DNA from: JABDMH01 sp965223025
Lineage (GTDB): Bacteria; Bacteroidota; Bacteroidia; Chitinophagales; Saprospiraceae
Length of the DNA: 64,000 nucleotides
Direction of reading: 5' to 3'
Assembly (NCBI GenBank): GCA_965223025.1
Contig: CBDCVP010000023.1
Coordinates: 744,001 to 808,000 of the forward strand
Under the pieces are notes generated by a model. It saw nothing but the letters and a program-made list of their open reading frames with translations, searched no databases and was not told the origin of the DNA. The position numbers were made by a program, and so were the translations under genes. Shown in pieces: positions 44,759 to 54,321 of this stretch (position 1 is its first letter; every line of letters begins with the position of its first letter).

Positions 44759-45361
44759 TCATGCAGACTCCCTCAAAAAATCGAGCATTTTCATCAGGGC
44801 ACGATAGCGATGACTTATTTGATTTTTTTCAGTCGAGGTCATCTGTGCGAAAGAGCGGTGACTTTCTGCCGGTGCAAAAATGGGATCGTATCCAAATCCA
44901 TCTGATCCACTAAGTTGTTGAAGAATGGTGCCTTCCACGAATCCCTCAAAGACATGTAATTTTTCATGTAGATAGAGAGCGATTGCGGTCTTAAATCTAG
45001 CAGACCGGATTTTCATCCCTACCATTTGTTGTAAAACCAGCTGCATATTTTTTTCTGCATCTCTTTCAGGACCGGCGTAGTGTGCAGTATCCACCCCCGG
45101 CCTCCCGTCGAGTGCATCGATGATGAGGCCAGTATCTTCGGCAAAACAGTCTACACCGTAATGTTCGAAAACAAACCTGGCCTTATCTTTGGCATTTCCA
45201 AGAATACTCTGGCTTGTTTCAGGTAGTTCTTCAAAACACTGAATGTGATCAAGACCCAAGATTTGAATATCCTTCAAAAGAGTATGGCTCGTCTTACCAA
45301 TAATGTCATTCACTTCCTTGATCTTGTGTTGGTTTCGGGTAGCAAAAATGAGTGGTTTCAT
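44759..45361 (-). CDS. rdgB: Non-canonical purine NTP pyrophosphatase (RdgB/HAM1)
   Basis: A 200-residue enzyme that hydrolyses XTP and dITP to monophosphates and keeps them out of DNA and RNA. Family motifs are FATRNQHKIKEV at the N-terminus, CFAEDTGLIIDALDGRPGVDTAHYAG in the middle (catalytic Asp in EDTGL), and GSDGFGYDPIFAP with the S-H-R near the end (ISHRYRAL). The length is normal for the family. It lies downstream of a hypothetical gene on the same strand, 71 bp apart. Confidence 0.93.
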   Translation of the reverse strand: MKPLIFATRNQHKIKEVNDIIGKTSHTLLKDIQILGLDHIQCFEELPETSQSILGNAKDKARFVFEHYGVDCFAEDTGLIIDALDGRPGVDTAHYAGPERDAEKNMQLVLQQMVGMKIRSARFKTAIALYLHEKLHVFEGFVEGTILQQLSGSDGFGYDPIFAPAESHRSFAQMTSTEKNQISHRYRALMKMLDFLRESA

Positions 45362-45432
45362 GGGTATAAGAGAATTCGAATGAACCTAAAAATTGTTTTA
45401 GCTGGCTGGACTTACTGGTGTTCGCCAAAAGA

Positions 45433-45870
45433 TTACATTTTCTTGAATAGTTTCTGTAAAGCTGCCCACAAGTGCTTCTTAGCAGCTTGATCCGATGCGA
45501 TGGTGGCCAGATGATCCACAAAGAGAAAGACTGTCTGATTGACTTTGATATCCCTATATAAGACGTCCTTGATATTCAATCCCACCTCGATGGACCTGAC
45601 ACCGAAGCATAGCACAAAGGTAGGTTGAGATAAGGAAGCAATTTTGGGAAGTGAGATGGCGTTTTTTTCCAGCAATAGGATGCTGCAATCTTCATCGAGT
45701 ACTTTATCAACGGCTGTCAAGATTCTTTGTAGCAACTGCTGGTGTTCTTTTATATCTTCATGTTTCTTGATTACAATCCAGATTTTTTTCGCTAGGTCTC
45801 CCCGCGTTTTTGGTATGGTATGCGTTGGAATAGCATAGTGGTGCAGTCGTTGAAAGGGTATTCGTGACAT
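45433..45870 (-). CDS. Hypothetical protein, possibly HolD-like
   Basis: A 145-residue soluble protein without signal or helix. The last third (VLCFGVRSIEVGLNI ... VFLFVDHLATIASDQAAKKHLWAALQKLF) has the L..l..d..aK..LW..L pattern seen at the end of DNA polymerase III psi subunits, and its neighbour is rdgB. This is a tentative reading; no catalytic motif is visible. It is divergent from ilvE. Confidence 0.55.
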   Translation of the reverse strand: MSRIPFQRLHHYAIPTHTIPKTRGDLAKKIWIVIKKHEDIKEHQQLLQRILTAVDKVLDEDCSILLLEKNAISLPKIASLSQPTFVLCFGVRSIEVGLNIKDVLYRDIKVNQTVFLFVDHLATIASDQAAKKHLWAALQKLFKKM

Positions 45871-45957
45871 TAGATGGCAGACTGGATCATTATAATCTAA
45901 CTAAAGGTTCACATTAGGCCGTCAAAATAGCTAATTTTACTACTAAATAACAAAGTA

Positions 45958-47025
45958 ATGGATATAGCAATCAGTCGTGTTGCCAAGTCGATATTGGAAA
46001 CAGTTGATTTTAGTAATATACCCTTTGGCAAGGTGTTTACTGATCATATGTTTGTCATGGATTACAGCGATGGTGCCTGGCACAGTGCCAGAATTGAACC
46101 CGTTAGGGATCTTTCTGTGCATCCTGCGAATTCGACTTTGCACTATGGTCAGTCAATCTTTGAAGGAATGAAGGCTTTTTCCAATCATGAGGACATTCCG
46201 GTCCTTTTTAGGCCAGAAATGCATGCTCGACGTTTTAATGCTTCAGCAAGGCGGATGTGTATGCCTGAAGTTGAGGAAAGAGTATTCATTGATGCCATTA
46301 AAGAATTGGTGGTGCTTGAAAAGAATTGGATACCGGACGAAGAGGGTAGTGCCTTATATATAAGGCCAGTCATGTTTGCTACCGATGAGTTTTTAGGGGT
46401 GGCACCATCACAGACCTTCAAATTGATCATACTGACTCTTCCTGTGGCACCTTATTACAGTGAGCCCGTCAAATTACTGGCCAGCGACCAATATATAAGG
46501 GCAGCCAAAGGTGGCGTGGGAGAGGCCAAAACAGCCGGCAACTATGCGGCATCTCTATTCGCATCAAAATTAGCCAGGGAGGAGGGTTATGATCAGGTGC
46601 TGTGGTTAGATGGAAAAGAATTTAGATACGCTCAGGAGGTGGGTACTATGAATATTTTCTTCGTCATTGGCCAGAAAGTGATCACACCCATGACCGATGG
46701 TGCCATCTTGAAAGGCATCACCAGAGACAGTTTTTTGCATTTGCTCAGAGACAAAGGCTTAGAAGTGGAAGAGAGGCATATTTCTATTGATGAAGTGTTT
46801 GCCGCTCACAAGCAGGGACAGTTGAAGAGTGTCTTTGGATCCGGTACGGCTGCCGTAGCAGTGGATGTATCCGAGATTAAGCATAAAGACCAGGTGATAA
46901 AACTGACACTAGATCCCAATAGTCTAGCTCAGCAGCTGAAACATCAGCTAAATGCCATCAGAAAGGGTGAACAGGAGGATAAGTTTGGCTGGATCGATCC
47001 GGTGCTTGAGAGCGTAAATGCGTAG
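45958..47025 (+). CDS. ilvE: Branched-chain amino acid aminotransferase
   Basis: A 355-residue PLP enzyme of fold type IV that interconverts Leu, Ile and Val with their 2-oxo acids. LHYGQSIFEGMKAF, the PLP lysine in EAKTAGNYAAS (Lys191), and EVGTMNIFFVIG are the conserved blocks, and FGSGTAAV completes the cofactor site. The length and N-terminus match the long bacterial/eukaryotic-type BCAT (about 355 residues). A terminator follows 37 bp after the stop, so it is probably monocistronic. Confidence 0.93.
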   Translation: MDIAISRVAKSILETVDFSNIPFGKVFTDHMFVMDYSDGAWHSARIEPVRDLSVHPANSTLHYGQSIFEGMKAFSNHEDIPVLFRPEMHARRFNASARRMCMPEVEERVFIDAIKELVVLEKNWIPDEEGSALYIRPVMFATDEFLGVAPSQTFKLIILTLPVAPYYSEPVKLLASDQYIRAAKGGVGEAKTAGNYAASLFASKLAREEGYDQVLWLDGKEFRYAQEVGTMNIFFVIGQKVITPMTDGAILKGITRDSFLHLLRDKGLEVEERHISIDEVFAAHKQGQLKSVFGSGTAAVAVDVSEIKHKDQVIKLTLDPNSLAQQLKHQLNAIRKGEQEDKFGWIDPVLESVNA

Positions 47026-47061
47026 TTAGGGACAAGTATCACGGCAAATTTCTACCAGAAT

Positions 47062-47094
47062 GCCGGGGCGTAAAATTGCCCTGGCTTTTTTTTT
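47062..47094 (+). terminator. Rho-independent terminator after ilvE
   Basis: Stem GCCGGGGC / GCCCTGGC (8 bp, one G-U pair) followed by a run of nine T. Confidence 0.85.
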
Positions 47095-47132
47095 ATCTCT
47101 TTTTTTCAACATACTTATATATCGAATTCTAA

Positions 47133-47157
47133 CATATAATGACAATCGTCATATATG
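47133..47157. promoter_or_regulatory. Imperfect palindrome in a long leader region
   Basis: CATATAATGAC-aatc-GTCATATATG: arms match apart from one bulged A. It lies about 300 bp before the start codon at 47460 and could be a regulator site or an RNA hairpin. Confidence 0.35.
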
Positions 47158-47459
47158 CCTCTGTATAAAGCATTAAACACATTAAATAAAATCATAATGT
47201 TTATTAGATTGATTAAGTGGTATAAGTGTATGATGTTAAGCATGTATGTCTAGAGTTTTTGGTTTCTGAGCCCATTCGGGCCATTTTTCACATTAAAAAA
47301 TTCTTTAATACATAAGGAATTTTGCTCATCTGTTCCTCTACCCAAAAGTTCGGGCTTTGGTATTGTTCTTGATAATAATATGACCGGGTACTTAAAAACA
47401 ATACCCAGATTTTGACTTATGCAGAAACCGAAAATTTTATTAAATCAAAACAGTTACTC

Positions 47460-50400
47460 ATGAAAAAGACGAGTTTTACTTCTTCGGATTATTCGTGTTG
47501 GATCCATGAGGGACTTTGGCGCAGATCGCCCTTCAAGTATTTACAGGTTGCCTTACTTGTATTGCTGGGTGGTTTTGGCGTTCAAGCCCAAATCGGACCC
47601 AACTGTACGCACATTAATGCCTCGATAGGTGTTAATGACAGCGCCAGCATTATGGTGCACGAGTTAGTAACCAACATAGCGACACTAGCTGCGCAGGGCG
47701 ATAGCGTAGATGTGGAGATAGTTGGCTCCTACGGGCAGCGTATATTCTATGTACAGAATGTAGGCGGTATGTATGAGATTATGTTGTATGCGTGCCCCTA
47801 TATAGGCAGGCAGTTAAAAGTAAATGTATCGATCACAGGTGGAGGTGGCTCATGTTGGAGTTATTTGACCTTCAAGCAAGGCAACGGTCCGGTGATTTTA
47901 GGCCGTTCGAAGACGGTATATTGCTTTGATCCTCTGGTACATGGCGGCCACATCCACGATGTGCCACCACAGGCAACGGTACCATGTCGCGGATCAGAAG
48001 ATGCGACTTTTGTGGCGGATTGGATCACAGCCAAGCACTGCGATGCCGATTCATTAGGTACGGCCGCGAATGATACTGCAAAGATCATTTTGCGGGAGTA
48101 TGAGGCTTTCGACAAAGAAGGACGACGTGGAGCGGGATATGACACGATATATGTGCTACGCTTGCCCCAGATTACGGTAGACAATGCGTTCTGCCCGGAG
48201 AAAGACACGGTGTACTGTGGTACGGGAGGGAAGTTAGGCCCTTACATGGTAGCCGGTCGTGCATTCAATTATGGAGCAGCCGATTCGATCGAGCGCTTTC
48301 AAGCGATCGCCTTCATCAAGACGGAGTACAATAAAGAGACGGGCTTATTGGAGTTTTATCCCAACGAGTTTGATCCAAAGTGCGGAGTGAGCGTGCATGT
48401 AGATGCATGGCCGGTAGGACTGAGCGAATGCTCCAGTCAGTACAAGGTGAATGTAGAGATTAAGCAAAGCTGCTATGGCACACCCGGCTTGTACGATGCA
48501 ATCGGCAGATCGGATGTGACAGCAGATTTTGTCAATACCTACCATCCCAAGCACTGGTATTATAGCAGAAGTACGTCATCTGCCGATATCACTGTAGATA
48601 CTGGTGGCATTGATGTATCAGCCTTTTACGGTGGGACGGATCTACCAAATCCTGCCCTTAAGCAGATCGGTGCAACCGGCGCATCATCGGCATTTTTGCG
48701 CAGTTATGACGAGAATGAATATGCACGCATGTGTGTAAACATTCCGCAAGATGGCGACTTGAGCTTTACCATCAGTGGATCAGATGGTGTCAATGCGGGA
48801 TATCGCTTAAACGGAGATTTCGTAGCGGTACCAGCTGGATTTTCTACGACCTTGGCACTGGAGGCTTGCGATGAGTTTTGCTTCGAAGACCGTGGTACGC
48901 TAGGAGGGATTACGGCCTTCATAGATGGTTGGATGGAGACAGCAGTAGCTGCACCGCTGGATTCGATAGCCCCAGGCTATTGGAGATGTGAGTTCTGGGT
49001 AGTAGACCTGGATACATTACCACCGATCGTGGAGTGCGCGCTGGATGCCAAAGCCAACGAAGATTTGATACACGATGATACGCTGTTTATACCAGCGAGC
49101 TCGCACGATTGTGCCTCACATAGCTACATTCCACCAGTATATGTACATGACGATTGGAGTGGAGTAAAATATGTCAAGGCGATAGTTCCAGGTATTGCGA
49201 CCTTGGTTTTGGAGCAATCGGAGGAAGATCACTATCTGTATGAAAGCCATAAGCAGGTGAAGATACCGCATGGCAACGATGCCACCCCGATCTACTACGA
49301 GGCCTACGACAGTTGTCACAACCTGGGCTATGATACATGCTGGGTGAAGGTAAAAGACTACACCAAGCCAGTAGCGATCTGTGATAAGGGAGTGACCGTA
49401 GGCTTAAGTGGCAAGAAAGTATGGGTAGATGCAGAAGTATTTGACGAAGGTAGCTGGGACAACTGCGAGGTGAACTTGCTGTTGGCCAGGCGAGCCAACT
49501 GGTATGAGTCCTGTGTAGATCTATGTGACAAGACGGTATGGTGCTGCACCAATGAGCACTACGACACACTTCATTGTGCGAAGCTGGAGAAGGACAAACA
49601 TGTAGACGAAGTGGAGGCACATTATGCCAAGTATCTGGAATGGTTGTGCAATGATTATGTGGAGTGTGGAGAGATCATCTACAATTCATGGCAGTATGCA
49701 TTGATGAAGCATGCGACGCTGAAGTGTGTAGATCACCCATACGAAGTGGATGATCACTATTTCAAACAGTTGTTTAAAGAATGCTACAGAGGTTATCGCA
49801 GTGCGTATGGCTACAGTAGAGTAGGGGGCCTAGGTCCTGAGATAGGCAATGTAGAAGGATATGAGCATATACTTGAATACAATGATATCGATGATTCAGA
49901 TGCAGTAAAATACTGTTTTGATGAGTTCAAGCAGTTGCCAGGTGTATATGGGTGGAGTGATGCAGAGATCCAGTCAGAGATGGATCTGTACGAGCAGATC
50001 GGAGGTGGCTGGAGCGATGCGGTACCTTTCGATTGCGAAGATGCCTGCGAAGAGGTGATGGTAGAGCTGCTAGTGATGGATTACTGGTGCAACTGGAGCA
50101 AGTGTTGGACCTGGGTGAAAGTAGAAGACAAGACGCCAGTGACCATAGCACACGAAGTAGCGGATCAGGAAATCACCTGTGCAGCTTATAAGAAGTCAAA
50201 GTACTATTATGGAGACGAGCCCCATCCAGTATCCATCGAGTACATCGTGGAGCAGGCCAAGACGGGGGATGCGGATGCCTTGGCAGCCTTGGATGAGCGC
50301 TTTGGTGGATATGAGAAAGTATGGAAGGATGAGTATGGCAACATACCCGATGCTACCTATGGATATTACTTAGATGAGCATTGCACCTGTGAAACGATTG

Positions 50401-52913
50401 AGAAGAAGGTAAAAGAGCATGATCCACATCTGGGCTATGTCTGGAAGACGATCAGCTACGACACCTGCTGGACCTATTATGACACGATCCATGCGTACAA
50501 TGGTCAGGTAGTGGCCAACTGTGCCAAGGCAATCGAGTGTCACCAGGAAGTATGGTGTGAGTTTGACCACTGTGGTCAGGGATACATCTATCGTAAATGG
50601 AAGCTGGTGCCAGGATGTCCTCCGGGAGAAGGTCATTACGACCAAGGTCACCGTCGGGATACCGTGACACGCAAGCAGCTGATCTGGGTAGGCAACAACT
50701 GTGAGTTGGAGAAAGGCATGTTCTACAAGCCACACGAGACTACGGTATATACCTGTGGCATAGAGTACGATGAAGCCGGCAATGCAGTGGGTGCGCTATC
50801 TCCCGAGGTGGTGGGCCAACCCGAGTACCTGTTTGACGATGACTGTCGCATAGTAGGCATCTCACACTCGGACAAAGTATTTAAGATAGTAGGAGGAGAC
50901 GAGGCGTGCTACAAAGTAGTGAGGACCTGGTATTTCATGGACTGGTGCTACCTAGGTGGCAAGCCAGACAATGCCTCCTACTGGTGGTTAGATCCACAGT
51001 ATGCAGGACATACGATCACCTGGGAGCAGAAGATCATAGTACAGGATACATTAGAACCTGTATGCACCTTTACCGAGGAGCTGGATGTGGTAGAAGCAGC
51101 AGGCTGTGCGTATACCCTTGATCAGGAAGTCACGGTCACGGATGCGTGTGGAGCGCTATCCTACCACTATGAGCTCTTTGAGATCATCAAAGAAGAGAAG
51201 GAGAGTGTGGATAGCGGAGGCGATGATCTGGAAGGCACAGAGACGAGCTTCCATGTGGTCATACCCGATCTGACGACCGGCAGCTATCAGCTGAAGGTAC
51301 GGGTGACGGACGAGTGCCAGAACGAATCGTACTGCATCGATTACTTTGATGTAGTGACAGGTAAGAAGCCAGCAGCGATCTGTATCACCAGTTTGACAGC
51401 CGAGCTGACACCCTGGGATGTAGATCAGGATGGAGAGATAGATACAGCGGTGGTCACCGTGTGGGCCGACGAGTTTGATCGCAGCAGTGCGCCAGCATGC
51501 GGCAGTGAGGGAGAAATCTCCTTCCGCATCGAGATCCTGGATGGCGAAGATGACGACACCTGGGAAGAGGATGCCGATAGCATCAATGTAGGTTGTGAAC
51601 ATGTAGGTACACAGACCATCCGTCTTTGGGTCATTGATGAGCGAGGCTCATTTGACTACTGCGATGTACTCCTAGTAGTACAAAACAATATGGGTGGATG
51701 TGGTGACATCACCACCAATACCGCGGTGGCTGGAAGTATTCAAAATGAATTGAACCAGAGTATTCAGGAAGTAAGTGTCCGAGCCAAATTGTCTAGTGGT
51801 CAAGTACTTGATTATCTGACTACGGCATCTGGAGCGTATGCTTTCGCTGATGTCCTGGGTCAATCCATTACTGTTACTCCAGTAAAAGATCTCTACGACA
51901 TGAATGGTATTTCTACGCTCGACCTGGTGAAGATGCAAAAGCACATCTTAGCTAAGGAGGCATTGGAAAACCAGAATCGGGAGATCGCAGCCGACGTGAA
52001 TAATGATGGCAGAATTTCTACCCTTGATCTGATTCAACTCAGAAAGATGATCTTAGGGAAGATAGACGCTCTACCTGAAAGTAATTCATGGAGGTTCTTT
52101 GATAAGTTGAGCAATAAGGAGCAGTATGAACTGACGATCGGTGATGAACCCATGCAGTTAAACTGGCTGGGAATCAAGATCGGAGATGTGAATCTCGATG
52201 CTGATCCCAAGCGCTCAGCTGGTCGAAGTGCGAACCACTTGGTATTTAATATAGAGGATCTAAAAATGAATGCTGGCTCCAAGTATGTAGTCAACTTCAG
52301 TGCTGGTAGCTTCAGTGACATCACTGGATACCAGTATACCTTGAACTTTGATCCTTCAGTGGTGAAGGTGATGAATGTGATGGGTGGCAAAGCACTAGAT
52401 CTTCAAGATGAGCACTTTGGTCTTAATCAACTAGCAGAGGGTATCATGACCAGTAGTTGGAATGGCAGCGATGCAGTTTCACTACAGGAAGGTGAGGTTG
52501 TATTCTCATTAGTGATCGAAGCCCGAGCCGAAGGTCAGTTGAGTGATGCGTTGACGATCAACTCTAAGGTGACGAAAGCTGAAGCTTACAATAGCCTGGA
52601 CAAAGTGTCCAATGTAGCATTGAGTTTCAATCACCAGGCCATTGCTTCTGATGAGTTTGCGCTGTTCCAGAACAGTCCGAACCCATTCACCGAAGCTACT
52701 GCGATTGGATTCAACTTACCAGATGCCGAGTCAGCGAAGTTGACCATCTACGATGTGACTGGAAAAGTCATTCACATCCAGGAAGGCGATTTTGCCAAGG
52801 GTTATAATGAGATGCAGTTGAAAAAATCTGACATCTCTACCACGGGAGTATTATACTACCAGCTAGATACTGAAGCCTTTACGGCGACGAAGAAGATGAT
52901 TCATATCAGATAA
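47460..52913 (+). CDS. Large T9SS-exported protein with HYR-like, dockerin-like and cohesin-like segments
   Basis: ATG 47460 (MKKTSF...) is preferred over the in-frame TTG at 47412, giving 1817 residues with a long signal region ending VQAQ (about 44). The N-terminal two-thirds has HYR-like beta domains with inserts unusually rich in Cys, Tyr, Trp and His. A dockerin type I-like pair follows: DLYDMNGISTLDLVKMQKHIL (first D at 1477) and DVNNDGRISTLDLIQLRKMIL (first D at 1512). Then comes a cohesin-like beta-sandwich (about 1594-1726; YTLNFDPSVVKVMNV) and a T9SS type A sorting domain (about 1734-1817; NSPNPFTEATAIGFNLP ... TKKMIHIR). The likely fate is the cell surface or medium. A T-rich terminator follows. 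Confidence 0.88.
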   Translation: MKKTSFTSSDYSCWIHEGLWRRSPFKYLQVALLVLLGGFGVQAQIGPNCTHINASIGVNDSASIMVHELVTNIATLAAQGDSVDVEIVGSYGQRIFYVQNVGGMYEIMLYACPYIGRQLKVNVSITGGGGSCWSYLTFKQGNGPVILGRSKTVYCFDPLVHGGHIHDVPPQATVPCRGSEDATFVADWITAKHCDADSLGTAANDTAKIILREYEAFDKEGRRGAGYDTIYVLRLPQITVDNAFCPEKDTVYCGTGGKLGPYMVAGRAFNYGAADSIERFQAIAFIKTEYNKETGLLEFYPNEFDPKCGVSVHVDAWPVGLSECSSQYKVNVEIKQSCYGTPGLYDAIGRSDVTADFVNTYHPKHWYYSRSTSSADITVDTGGIDVSAFYGGTDLPNPALKQIGATGASSAFLRSYDENEYARMCVNIPQDGDLSFTISGSDGVNAGYRLNGDFVAVPAGFSTTLALEACDEFCFEDRGTLGGITAFIDGWMETAVAAPLDSIAPGYWRCEFWVVDLDTLPPIVECALDAKANEDLIHDDTLFIPASSHDCASHSYIPPVYVHDDWSGVKYVKAIVPGIATLVLEQSEEDHYLYESHKQVKIPHGNDATPIYYEAYDSCHNLGYDTCWVKVKDYTKPVAICDKGVTVGLSGKKVWVDAEVFDEGSWDNCEVNLLLARRANWYESCVDLCDKTVWCCTNEHYDTLHCAKLEKDKHVDEVEAHYAKYLEWLCNDYVECGEIIYNSWQYALMKHATLKCVDHPYEVDDHYFKQLFKECYRGYRSAYGYSRVGGLGPEIGNVEGYEHILEYNDIDDSDAVKYCFDEFKQLPGVYGWSDAEIQSEMDLYEQIGGGWSDAVPFDCEDACEEVMVELLVMDYWCNWSKCWTWVKVEDKTPVTIAHEVADQEITCAAYKKSKYYYGDEPHPVSIEYIVEQAKTGDADALAALDERFGGYEKVWKDEYGNIPDATYGYYLDEHCTCETIEKKVKEHDPHLGYVWKTISYDTCWTYYDTIHAYNGQVVANCAKAIECHQEVWCEFDHCGQGYIYRKWKLVPGCPPGEGHYDQGHRRDTVTRKQLIWVGNNCELEKGMFYKPHETTVYTCGIEYDEAGNAVGALSPEVVGQPEYLFDDDCRIVGISHSDKVFKIVGGDEACYKVVRTWYFMDWCYLGGKPDNASYWWLDPQYAGHTITWEQKIIVQDTLEPVCTFTEELDVVEAAGCAYTLDQEVTVTDACGALSYHYELFEIIKEEKESVDSGGDDLEGTETSFHVVIPDLTTGSYQLKVRVTDECQNESYCIDYFDVVTGKKPAAICITSLTAELTPWDVDQDGEIDTAVVTVWADEFDRSSAPACGSEGEISFRIEILDGEDDDTWEEDADSINVGCEHVGTQTIRLWVIDERGSFDYCDVLLVVQNNMGGCGDITTNTAVAGSIQNELNQSIQEVSVRAKLSSGQVLDYLTTASGAYAFADVLGQSITVTPVKDLYDMNGISTLDLVKMQKHILAKEALENQNREIAADVNNDGRISTLDLIQLRKMILGKIDALPESNSWRFFDKLSNKEQYELTIGDEPMQLNWLGIKIGDVNLDADPKRSAGRSANHLVFNIEDLKMNAGSKYVVNFSAGSFSDITGYQYTLNFDPSVVKVMNVMGGKALDLQDEHFGLNQLAEGIMTSSWNGSDAVSLQEGEVVFSLVIEARAEGQLSDALTINSKVTKAEAYNSLDKVSNVALSFNHQAIASDEFALFQNSPNPFTEATAIGFNLPDAESAKLTIYDVTGKVIHIQEGDFAKGYNEMQLKKSDISTTGVLYYQLDTEAFTATKKMIHIR

Positions 52914-52937
52914 TATGTCTGAAGCATGAGTGATGAT

Positions 52938-52969
52938 AAGCCATCCCACGAAAGTGGGATGGCTTTTTT
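52938..52969 (+). terminator. Rho-independent terminator with GAAA loop
   Basis: A perfect 12-bp stem AAGCCATCCCAC / GTGGGATGGCTT closed by a GAAA tetraloop and followed by T residues, 24 bp after the stop of the large secreted protein gene. Confidence 0.93.
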
Positions 52970-52971
52970 GG

Positions 52972-53100
52972 GTGTGCCAGACATGGCGCAAATACTCGGA
53001 GGTGAAAGTCCCTATACACCGGCCAGGGGAAGTATTGGCCGAATGACAAGATTGTATTTGTGAGGATGTGTTCGAGCGGCATCTGCGAAGTAGAATGTCA
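52972..53100 (+). mobile_element. 5' fragment of a group IIC intron (domain I remnant)
   Basis: The segment begins GTGTGCC right after the terminator T-run. It continues with CATGG-GCA, the GGTGAAAGTCCC motif at 53001-53012, GAAGTATTGGCC, GACAAG and a CATCTGCGAAG-like block. This order and spacing resemble the 5' part (start of domain I) of group IIC introns such as the one from Oceanobacillus iheyensis (recalled, not searched). Group IIC introns insert directly behind terminator hairpins, as here. No reverse transcriptase frame and no domain V motif follow, so it is a truncated remnant. The 3' limit is approximate. Confidence 0.65.
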
Positions 53101-53522
53101 TCCCTATATAATGGCATTGGTATTTTGTTGGTCCGAAAAATGATCGATGAAATCTACCGACGAATACTCAAAATATTTTCGGAACCTGCATATCTCACGG
53201 ATTGCGATATTTTTTGAAGGAGAAGGCAGGTGACTTAGATCTGGCTGATGAGAGAAATATCGAAGAGTGGTTGTCAAAGATCTTGACCAACCTTATTTCT
53301 CAGTTCGAGAAATATTCGATCTTTATTTTTTTTCAATACAGTAGAACAACATCGCCGAGGTTCCAACAACTATTTTGATCATAGGGTGTTAGTGGCCCAC
53401 AATTGTAAGTGTGAGTAGTGGGTGTAAATTAGATTTAGATCTGCACTCATCGATTTAGTCGAAGAGCTTTTCCAAATAACTCCCAAACCAGTGTTTAAAT
53501 CAGCAGTCAATATCCCAAGTAA

Positions 53523-53966
53523 TTAACTTGGAAGGAGCATATTGCGAATGGCCGCTATTTTCCACGTCCCGCCTCTCTTCACGCTGGTGAATGAACTCCA
53601 CATCTTACGAACAGAATGATCCGCCTTTTGGATTTCATATTTTGTATCAATTAAGGCGCAATTTTTTGTCAGGATCCTAATTTGGTCTACTGTGATCGAT
53701 CTTTTTCCCCGATTGTTGGAAGAGCTGCGTAGCATGCCTTTTATGGCCATTGATTTTCCTTTTCTCCAGTTGCCTGAAGAGACCAGCTGATCCACATCGC
53801 TGGTCAGGATGCTGGCCAAGACTCCACTGTCGTTGGCTTCTCGCGCCTGCACATATTTGTTGATTAGTGCATGCAGTTTTTTTTCCACTTTCGTGAGCTG
53901 TTCTTGTGATTGGAGATCTCCGATCACTATAAGTATCATCGGTAGGAGTGACATGATTATCTTCAT
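53523..53966 (-). CDS. Secreted NTF2-like (SnoaL/DUF4440-type) protein
   Basis: A 147-residue protein with a signal peptide (MKIIMSLLPMILIVIGDLQSQ) and a cone-shaped NTF2-like fold pattern. It has a helix with INKYVQAREANDSGVLASILTSDVDQLVSSGNWRKG, then a strand pair ending VKRGGTWKIAAIRNM. Such proteins bind or isomerise small molecules, but no catalytic residues can be assigned. It is isolated, with gene-poor DNA on both sides. Confidence 0.7.
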   Translation of the reverse strand: MKIIMSLLPMILIVIGDLQSQEQLTKVEKKLHALINKYVQAREANDSGVLASILTSDVDQLVSSGNWRKGKSMAIKGMLRSSSNNRGKRSITVDQIRILTKNCALIDTKYEIQKADHSVRKMWSSFTSVKRGGTWKIAAIRNMLLPS

Positions 53967-54321
53967 AAATTTTGTGTGAATGACTGTGAGTGAAAGGGAT
54001 TATGGCTGGTGCAATATGCATAGCAATTTAGTAAAAAGAAATTGTCATAGGTAGTCATCTGATCATGCCGACGTTGTTCATGGATAGTTATCTCCTATAG
54101 GTAATCTTGTTATAGTGGGGTGTCCGACCAGTGCGCCCAACTCATTGAATCGGTATTGGCATGGACAGTCAGTAAATTAATGTATTTTACTACCATCCGG
54201 AATCAATGAGTGAGACGATGTGGCGATTTCTATTCAGTAGGGTCAAATTTAGATCGCTGAAGATCGTCGATCTCAAATATTGATTTCTTTTTTCTGCTCC
54301 AGATATTAAAACAATAAAACG
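53967..54321. other. Divergent intergenic region
   Basis: 355 bp between the NTF2-like gene and the MFS gene. It is AT-rich and should contain both promoters. No consensus element, repeat or RNA gene was recognised. Confidence 0.4.

Larger units (their letters stand above)
47026..47459. promoter_or_regulatory. AT-rich leader region of the second large secreted protein
   Basis: A 434-bp gap with the ilvE terminator (47062-47094), an imperfect palindrome (47133-47157) and a strongly AT-rich stretch that should contain the promoter and a long 5' leader for the 47460 gene. No perfect TAnnTTTG and no open frame was recognised. Confidence 0.45.
52914..53522. other. Gene-poor interval with terminator and intron remnant
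   Basis: A 609-bp gap. It contains the terminator (52938-52969), a group IIC intron-like fragment (52972 to about 53100) and, between about 53150 and 53375, a frame open for some 70 codons without a start codon (…ERNIEEWLSKILTNLISQF…) that may be a decayed gene. Nothing else was recognised. Confidence 0.5.

Noticed and set aside
47095..47250. AT-rich stretch as a replication origin
   Set aside because: No DnaA-box cluster or origin-linked genes; more simply the leader of the next gene.
53150..53375. Open stretch of about 70 codons (…IEEWLSKILTNL…)
   Set aside because: No start codon and no known family; at most a decayed gene, so mentioned only in the gap entry.
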